Positions 5,778 to 9,397 of a stretch of 9,397 bases of DNA are shown here, in pieces. Positions within the stretch are counted from its first letter, which is position 1, and each line of letters begins with the position of its first letter. Source of the stretch: Promethearchaeota archaeon. GTDB lineage: Archaea > Asgardarchaeota > Lokiarchaeia > Sigynarchaeales > SOKP01. The stretch lies in contig JAEOTJ010000457.1 in NCBI GenBank assembly GCA_016839905.1, positions 1 to 9,397 of the forward strand, read 5' to 3'. The position numbers and the translations under genes are program-made. The notes under the pieces are model-generated. The model was not told the origin of the DNA, ran no database searches, and was given only the letters and a program-made list of their open reading frames with translations.

Positions 5778-5969
5778 ATTGAAAGTAATATAGCAACCTG
5801 TAAAAGTTGTGGAAGACAAAAAAAAATAGTTGAAATCTCATATTTAGGGAATATTAACCTTCATAATTGTAATGGATTTAGCTGTAAAGTGTGCCAAAAT
5901 TGCATTAAAGAATATAATGAAAAAGGAATTCTCCGGAATACTACTGGAAAAAAAATAATAGAAATGTGA
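5778..5969 (+). CDS. Small zinc-ribbon-like protein (about 63 aa) lacking an ATG, GTG or TTG start
   Basis: The frame encodes a product with CKSCG near the N-terminus, then C-x4-C-x2-C-x2-C (CNGFSCKVCQNC), followed by a basic tail ending KKIIEM. Six ordered cysteines suggest one or two zinc-binding knuckles; the family is unknown to me. The frame has a TAG at 5763-5765, and no ATG, GTG or TTG lies between that stop and the first cysteines. ATT (5769, 5772, 5778) and ATA (5775) are the only candidates, with AGGGG at 5764-5768 as a possible ribosome binding site. The start at 5778 is a choice by spacing only. A one-base indel linking TTG 5779 (its own frame stops after four codons) is an alternative, as is a decayed gene. 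Confidence 0.5.
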   Translation: MESNIATCKSCGRQKKIVEISYLGNINLHNCNGFSCKVCQNCIKEYNEKGILRNTTGKKIIEM

Positions 5970-6102
5970 AATTAATTGCATTTCATTCAAATTCAAATAA
6001 AAATCTATTATTAAGTGATTGATGAATTTAATTTAACATTAACGAGGATCCATCCAATCCCTCTTTTCCAGCTAAAGTGAGCTAAACATTGCAAATTAGG
6101 AG

Positions 6103-6125
6103 TAAAAGAAAAGATCCCTATGTTT
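6103..6125 (+). repeat. Diverged 23-bp direct repeat, copy B
   Basis: It matches 3065-3087 at 20 of 23 positions, starting TAAAAGAAAA and ending ATGTTT. It lies 28 bp before the structured segment, while copy A lies 61 bp before the foldable segment in the other region. Confidence 0.4.
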
Positions 6126-6153
6126 AAATATAATAAGTAATGATAGAAAATAT

Positions 6154-6309
6154 GAGGAGGTTTCATAAACCAAAACACCTTCAAAAAATGACTCCTGCCG
6201 CACCCTGGATTTTTGTCTTTTGGTTAGTGTAAGAAATTACACTCTGATTTCGCCCTCCTCCCCCTATTTAATTTCTGGACCTTGTATTGAGGTCAAGTGG
6301 CAGGAGTCA
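6154..6309 (+). ncRNA. Candidate structured RNA with nested hairpins, class unknown
   Basis: A G+C-richer island in AT-rich DNA folds in several ways that agree with each other. TGACTCCTGCC (6189-6199) pairs perfectly over 11 bp with GGCAGGAGTCA (6299-6309). Inside lie AGTGTAA-GAAA-TTACACT (6226-6243), a 7-bp stem with a GNRA tetraloop, and GACCT-TGTATTG-AGGTC (6278-6294). Upstream is GGTTT-CAT-AAACC (6159-6171). GAGGAGG (6154-6160) is complementary to CCTCCTC (6254-6260), which would make a pseudoknot or a switch between folds. The GAAA loop favours the plus strand. It does not look like SRP RNA, RNase P RNA or a tRNA. It could be a free RNA or a leader of the frame at 6387. Confidence 0.45.
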
Positions 6310-6386
6310 CCTTTATTAAACAAGATTGATTTGTTTTACTCTTTTTAACAAAAAAGTTAAATAATTTAAAGTTAAATTTATTTATT

Positions 6387-6671
6387 ATGCGAAAAATTGA
6401 TAAAATAATCTCTGATATTGTTAAAGATCTTCAACTTAATAAGAAAGTAATTGATTAAACTTTAAATTCTAATAGTTTTCCTTTTTTCTTGAATTTATAT
6501 CAAGAGGATACAATAATTAATGAAATTATGATAAAAGAAAATAGGATTTTATATATTACTAGTAAATTAAATCTATATCAACAACATCATTGCTTAGTTC
6601 AATTACCTATTTTTTTGGTTATTGTGATATCATTCTTAGAAAAGATTAATTCTTTTTTTAAAGAATTATAG
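6387..6671 (+). pseudogene. Frame interrupted by one TAA; possible decayed DciA/DUF721-like gene
   Basis: An ATG at 6387 opens a frame reading MRKIDKIISDIVKDLQLNKK, stopped by TAA at 6456-6458. The same frame then stays open to the TAG-terminated end at 6671, giving 94 codons with a single internal stop. The N-terminal helix, a central strand pair (MIKENRILYITSK) and a C-terminal FLEKINSFFKEL loosely follow the order of DUF721 (DciA-like) proteins. However, the Trp and Val-Gly of that family are missing, so the resemblance is weak. The second half could alternatively start at TTG 6489. It is either a pseudogene with a nonsense change or two unrelated chance frames. Confidence 0.3.
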
Positions 6672-6767
6672 GTCAATAAAGGGCAGATGAAACTGGTCCA
6701 ATTACTCTGAACCAATAAAGATGTAATATATATTTGGAATATTAATAATAATAAAGACTTTCAAATA

Positions 6768-7832
6768 TTATAAATCAATTCTTTCTTCAAATCTCAATAA
6801 AGAGTTGCTATTTTTGTACTTTAATATTTTTTCTGTGAGTAAATCCCTATGACAGAAATATTTTTGGGTTTTATTTGGTCTTGCAAATTCCTCCATACAC
6901 ATCAAACAACAATTTCCGCTTTCTTTCAATAATTTTATGAATTCTTCCATGTTAAAATCGATATTATTTAAATGCCAGTTATACCACCCCTTAAATGCAT
7001 CATCTGAGATATATCCTTCTATGTATGGTGCTCTAATTTGATAAATAACTCCAAGTTCTGGTTTATGTATATAATCAATTTTTAGCTTTTGAAATTCCCT
7101 TTTTAATATCTCAGAGTTAAACTCTGGTTTATTACTGCTCTTTCCAGAATCTCTAATGTCAATAAGTAGATTAATCTTATTTTCTTGTAAGATCTTTATC
7201 AACCTGTCCAGATTTTTTCCTTGATATCCTATTGTGAAAATTATTTTATTCTGAAATTTCTTAATATCATCTCGAGAATCATTGATATTAAGGTTATTTT
7301 TTAGAATATGTTCTAAAAATATATCTTGATCTTTTTTCGAGAGTTTAGATATTAAAACGGCATGGGTGGTGGATATTTTATCCTCCTTCAGTGCTTCTTG
7401 CACTTTATTTGAAACATCTAAGATCAATGCTAATCGATTGCTCACCCAAGCTTGGCTTTTACCCAACCTTTCTGCAATCTCGCTTTGTGTGTATCCAAAA
7501 TCATCAATAATTTTCTTAATTGCTTTAGCTTCTTCAATATCCGTAAGATTTTTCTGTAGAAAATTTGTCTTTATTGAAAGAATTGCACCAATATCATCTT
7601 CAATATCTAATACCTTAGCTTCAATTTCATCCCAACCTAATTTTTTAACTGCCCTTAATCTATGACCCCCAGATATAACTTCATAAGCACCATTATTTAG
7701 TCTCTTGACAAGAATAGGATTCCATAATCCATCAGCTTTAATACTTTTTGCTAGCTCATCAATGTATTCTTCATCAAGATCCTCCCTAGGATCATATTTG
7801 GAAAATGCTAATTTATCAAGTTTTATCTTCAT
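6768..7832 (-). CDS. ParB/Srx-like domain fused to DUF488
   Basis: The 354-residue protein has two parts. Residues 1-180 are ParB-like: an N-terminal KLAFSKYDPREDLDEEYIDE, the nucleotide-binding box GGHRLRA at 55-61, TDIEEAKAIKKI at 97-108 and a helix-turn-helix at 113-134 (YTQSEIAERLGKSQAWVSNR). Residues 197-340 are DUF488: FTIGYQGKNLDRLIKIL, LIDIRDSGKSSNKPEFN, and the C-terminal CLMCMEE ... CHRDLLTEKI typical of that family. ParB modules bind DNA sites and CTP; DUF488 has no established function. No parA is adjacent, so chromosome or plasmid partition is unlikely. The gene follows the 270-aa protein after 56 bp in the same direction. GGTG lies five bases before the ATG as a modest ribosome binding site. 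The fusion suggests DNA-directed chemistry, which is inference. Confidence 0.85.
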   Translation of the reverse strand: MKIKLDKLAFSKYDPREDLDEEYIDELAKSIKADGLWNPILVKRLNNGAYEVISGGHRLRAVKKLGWDEIEAKVLDIEDDIGAILSIKTNFLQKNLTDIEEAKAIKKIIDDFGYTQSEIAERLGKSQAWVSNRLALILDVSNKVQEALKEDKISTTHAVLISKLSKKDQDIFLEHILKNNLNINDSRDDIKKFQNKIIFTIGYQGKNLDRLIKILQENKINLLIDIRDSGKSSNKPEFNSEILKREFQKLKIDYIHKPELGVIYQIRAPYIEGYISDDAFKGWYNWHLNNIDFNMEEFIKLLKESGNCCLMCMEEFARPNKTQKYFCHRDLLTEKILKYKNSNSLLRFEERIDL

Positions 7833-7867
7833 TTTACACCATCCAACTATTGATAGTAAGTATGCAT

Positions 7868-7880
7868 TTCTTAAATATTT
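7868..7880 (-). promoter_or_regulatory. Possible internal promoter before the ParB-DUF488 gene
   Basis: Read on the minus strand, GGAAATATTTAAG lies about 42 bp before the ATG, giving a leader of about 17 nt. It could allow expression separate from the upstream 270-aa gene. The match to a TATA box is only fair. Confidence 0.25.
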
Positions 7881-7888
7881 CCTTCAAG

Positions 7889-8701
7889 CTAAATAAAAAA
7901 GTTGGTTATCTTTTTACTCTGCTGCTTGGGAGGATAAAACAAACCTATAATGAGCCAAGTAGGATATTTCCAATAGGTTCCAACTATAAAGTACAGATCT
8001 TTTTTTGTAATCATTTCTGTAAGAAATTTATTGCGAATTTTTTCCTCCAATTCTTCAGGAGTTCTATATTTTTTTCTCCAACTTCTAAAGGCTTCTAATA
8101 ATTCCCAATCTTCACAAATCATTTTATGTCCATTACAATTTTGTCCCTCACATTTATATTTATAAGAGAATGCATTCTCAATTGTATCAACCTTCTTTAA
8201 TTTTTCACCAAATAAATTCAATTGAATTCTTTCCATTACGTCAACTTCAATCTCCTCCATAGGTTTGGAGACTATGAATTTTATGCTATTTGTTATTGGT
8301 TTAATTAATCCTAAAGAAGTTTTGTCTTCATCGAATTTAAGTTTCAAATCTTCTAACGAAGATGACTGAACCTTTTCCAAAACCTTAATTCTTTCATCCC
8401 ATACCCCTTTATTTCTTGTATTTGTTAGATGATCATCAAGAATTTTAATTGAGTTTTGATCTATTTTATGTGACTCTTTTCGTTTCATATAATCCTTCGT
8501 ATCTTTTCTGATCTTTGCCCTAAATCTTATGAATTTTTTCAATTTCATTTTATTATAAATATCAAAATTAATAGGATAGATCCTGACCCATTCATTGGTG
8601 TCCTCTAAAATTCCTGCCGTGCAAACAGTATTACCATATTTCTTACTTCTTTCAGGATAAGTCTTTACAACTAATAGAATATCTCTTTCTTCCCAACTCA
8701 T
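7889..8701 (-). CDS. 270-aa protein of a family I cannot name, partner of ParB-DUF488
   Basis: The protein begins with DILLVVKTYPERSKKYGNTV and CTAGILEDTNEWVRIYPI (residues 7-44). It has a charged middle, a possible metal site C184-x4-C189-x2-H192-x3-C196 (CEGQNCNGHKMIC) followed by EDWELLEAFRSW, and a C-terminal strand pair with VGTYWKYPTWLIIGLFYPP (240-258). I have an impression of having seen the opening and the CNGH...DWE block in uncharacterised bacterial proteins, but I cannot give a name or a function. It has no signal peptide or membrane helix, so it should be cytosolic. It is the first gene of a likely operon with ParB-DUF488 and has its own leaderless-type promoter. Confidence 0.75.
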   Translation of the reverse strand: MSWEERDILLVVKTYPERSKKYGNTVCTAGILEDTNEWVRIYPINFDIYNKMKLKKFIRFRAKIRKDTKDYMKRKESHKIDQNSIKILDDHLTNTRNKGVWDERIKVLEKVQSSSLEDLKLKFDEDKTSLGLIKPITNSIKFIVSKPMEEIEVDVMERIQLNLFGEKLKKVDTIENAFSYKYKCEGQNCNGHKMICEDWELLEAFRSWRKKYRTPEELEEKIRNKFLTEMITKKDLYFIVGTYWKYPTWLIIGLFYPPKQQSKKITNFFI

Positions 8702-8724
8702 AAAAAATCAACTTTTAAATCTCT

Positions 8725-8736
8725 TAATATTATAAA
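8725..8736 (-). promoter_or_regulatory. TATA box of the 270-aa gene and likely operon
   Basis: Read on the minus strand this is CTTTATAATATT. Transcription would start near 8705, only about 4 nt before the ATG at 8701, a leaderless arrangement. No Shine-Dalgarno site is present, which fits. Confidence 0.5.
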
Positions 8737-8826
8737 GAAATTTCAAATAAAAAATAAGGTAGAGTCTTGATTTAATAACATTATGCAGTCATCGATTTTT
8801 TTTACACTTTTATTATTAGAGTAAAT

Positions 8827-9397
8827 CTATTTTGGAAACATCTTCATATTTTTCCTTATTCTCTTTAATCCTTCCTCAATCATTCCTGGTCGATTGTGTT
8901 GTGTACCCCAAACAAGATAAGGTGTACATGTTCTACAATAAAAAAATTTCATTCTTGTTAGTAAGGATTTTTGTTCTGAACATTCATAAGTGTTAAGAAT
9001 AGCATTTAAAAAATCTTTTCCTTCATCAAAAAATAATAAATCAACTGCAGGGTCCCATATATCACATTCCTCAAAGTCAATCACTCCTGTCATTTTAGCT
9101 GTTTTAGGGTCAACTAATATGTTTGAAGTATCAAAATCATTATGTGATACTTTAGGTGAAAATACAAAATTAGTATCATTATTGAGATATTCTTCAAAAA
9201 TTCCTGTTAGCCAATCCTTTTGTGTATTTGTTAGATGCTGATAGGCTACCTTTTGTGCTTCTTCATACCAAGAAATCCATTTGTTTTTGAAATATATCAT
9301 GAATTCTTCTTCATTTCTAAATTTTAATTGCCATTCTGGAAAATGCTTTATGTATTGATTCTTCACATCTTCTGAATGTAGAACAGAAAGAAATTTA
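8827..9397 (-). CDS. APH/choline-kinase-type phosphotransferase, C-terminal part (N-terminus beyond the window)
   Basis: The visible 189 residues are the C-lobe of an aminoglycoside-phosphotransferase-fold kinase. The catalytic loop is SHNDFDTSNILV, with the catalytic Asp in HND and the metal-binding Asn four residues after FD. The DFG-equivalent is IDFEECDIWDPAVDLLFF. The frame stays open upstream of the GTG at 9366 to the window edge, reading KFLSVLHSEDVKN. That matches the LHS helix that normally sits just before this region, so the GTG is not the real start and roughly the first 100 residues are missing. Such enzymes phosphorylate small molecules (antibiotics, choline, homoserine, fructosamine); the substrate cannot be predicted. 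It ends 125 bp before the next minus-strand gene, which has its own promoter. Confidence 0.8.
   Translation of the reverse strand, partial: KFLSVLHSEDVKNQYIKHFPEWQLKFRNEEEFMIYFKNKWISWYEEAQKVAYQHLTNTQKDWLTGIFEEYLNNDTNFVFSPKVSHNDFDTSNILVDPKTAKMTGVIDFEECDIWDPAVDLLFFDEGKDFLNAILNTYECSEQKSLLTRMKFFYCRTCTPYLVWGTQHNRPGMIEEGLKRIRKNMKMFPK

Larger units (their letters stand above)
5970..6386 (+). other. 417-bp non-coding region containing a candidate structured RNA
   Basis: No gene longer than a 14-codon frame (6188-6232) was found. The region contains a weak hairpin at 6043-6062 (GAGGAT against ATCCCTC), the second copy of a 23-bp repeat, and the multi-hairpin segment at 6154-6309. The stretch 6310-6386 is plain AT-rich sequence before the next frame. 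Confidence 0.55.

Noticed and set aside
6189..6309. Miniature transposon (MITE) bounded by 11-bp inverted repeats
   Set aside because: No target-site duplication flanks it, and extra internal hairpins with a GNRA loop fit an RNA fold better. Not fully excluded.
7366..8098. Plus-strand frames opposite the ParB-DUF488 and 270-aa genes
   Set aside because: Low-complexity Ser/Phe-rich shadows of well-supported minus-strand genes.
9364..9366. GTG at 9366 as the start of the APH-type kinase
   Set aside because: The frame continues upstream to the window edge and reads FLSVLHSED, a normal part of the family, so the gene is cut by the edge.
1..9397. CRISPR array
   Set aside because: The only regular repeats are the 75-bp coding units, which have no unique spacers; no direct-repeat/spacer alternation was seen.

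Overview
The window looks like AT-rich archaeal DNA. TATA-like boxes lie about 25 bp before inferred transcription starts, several leaders are very short, one start has a clear GGTGA Shine-Dalgarno site, and the gene content fits: an archaemetzincin, an archaeal presenilin-like protease, a TnpB and a DUF285 surface protein. An Asgard (Lokiarchaeia-type) genome is my best guess from this mix, but no rRNA or other marker here proves it.

Layout. 1-430 (-) is the N-terminal part of a TnpB at the edge of an IS200/IS605-type element; it is about 40% G+C, against about 27% in the neighbouring gene. 564-1193 (-) is an archaemetzincin, and divergent from it 1308-2366 (+) is a presenilin/SPP-type intramembrane aspartyl protease. 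2448-2717 (+) is a small winged-helix protein, converging with a 56-aa cysteine-rich ORF (2712-2882, -). 2883-3397 has no gene but contains a foldable segment. 3398-3553 (+) is a 51-aa TPR fragment. 3584-5437 (+) is a secreted or anchored DUF285/BspA-type protein with 14 gap-free 75-bp repeats. 5438-6386 holds a poly-T terminator, a doubtful 35-codon ORF, a small zinc-ribbon ORF without a usual start codon, and a G+C-richer segment with several nested hairpins that looks like a structured RNA. 6387-6671 (+) is one reading frame broken by a single TAA. The right part is all on the minus strand: a partial APH-type kinase (8827 to the edge), then a protein of a family I cannot name (7889-8701), then a ParB-DUF488 fusion (6768-7832).

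How the genes may work together. Two membrane- or zinc-dependent proteases share a divergent promoter region, but nothing shows a common substrate. The 270-aa protein and the ParB-DUF488 protein lie 56 bp apart in the same direction. They are the best candidate for an undescribed two-gene system, with a ParB-like DNA-binding/CTPase module joined to a domain of unknown function. The other main leads are the structured segment at 6154-6309, its partial sequence echo at 3065-3266, and two genes whose best-placed starts are ATA or ATT.
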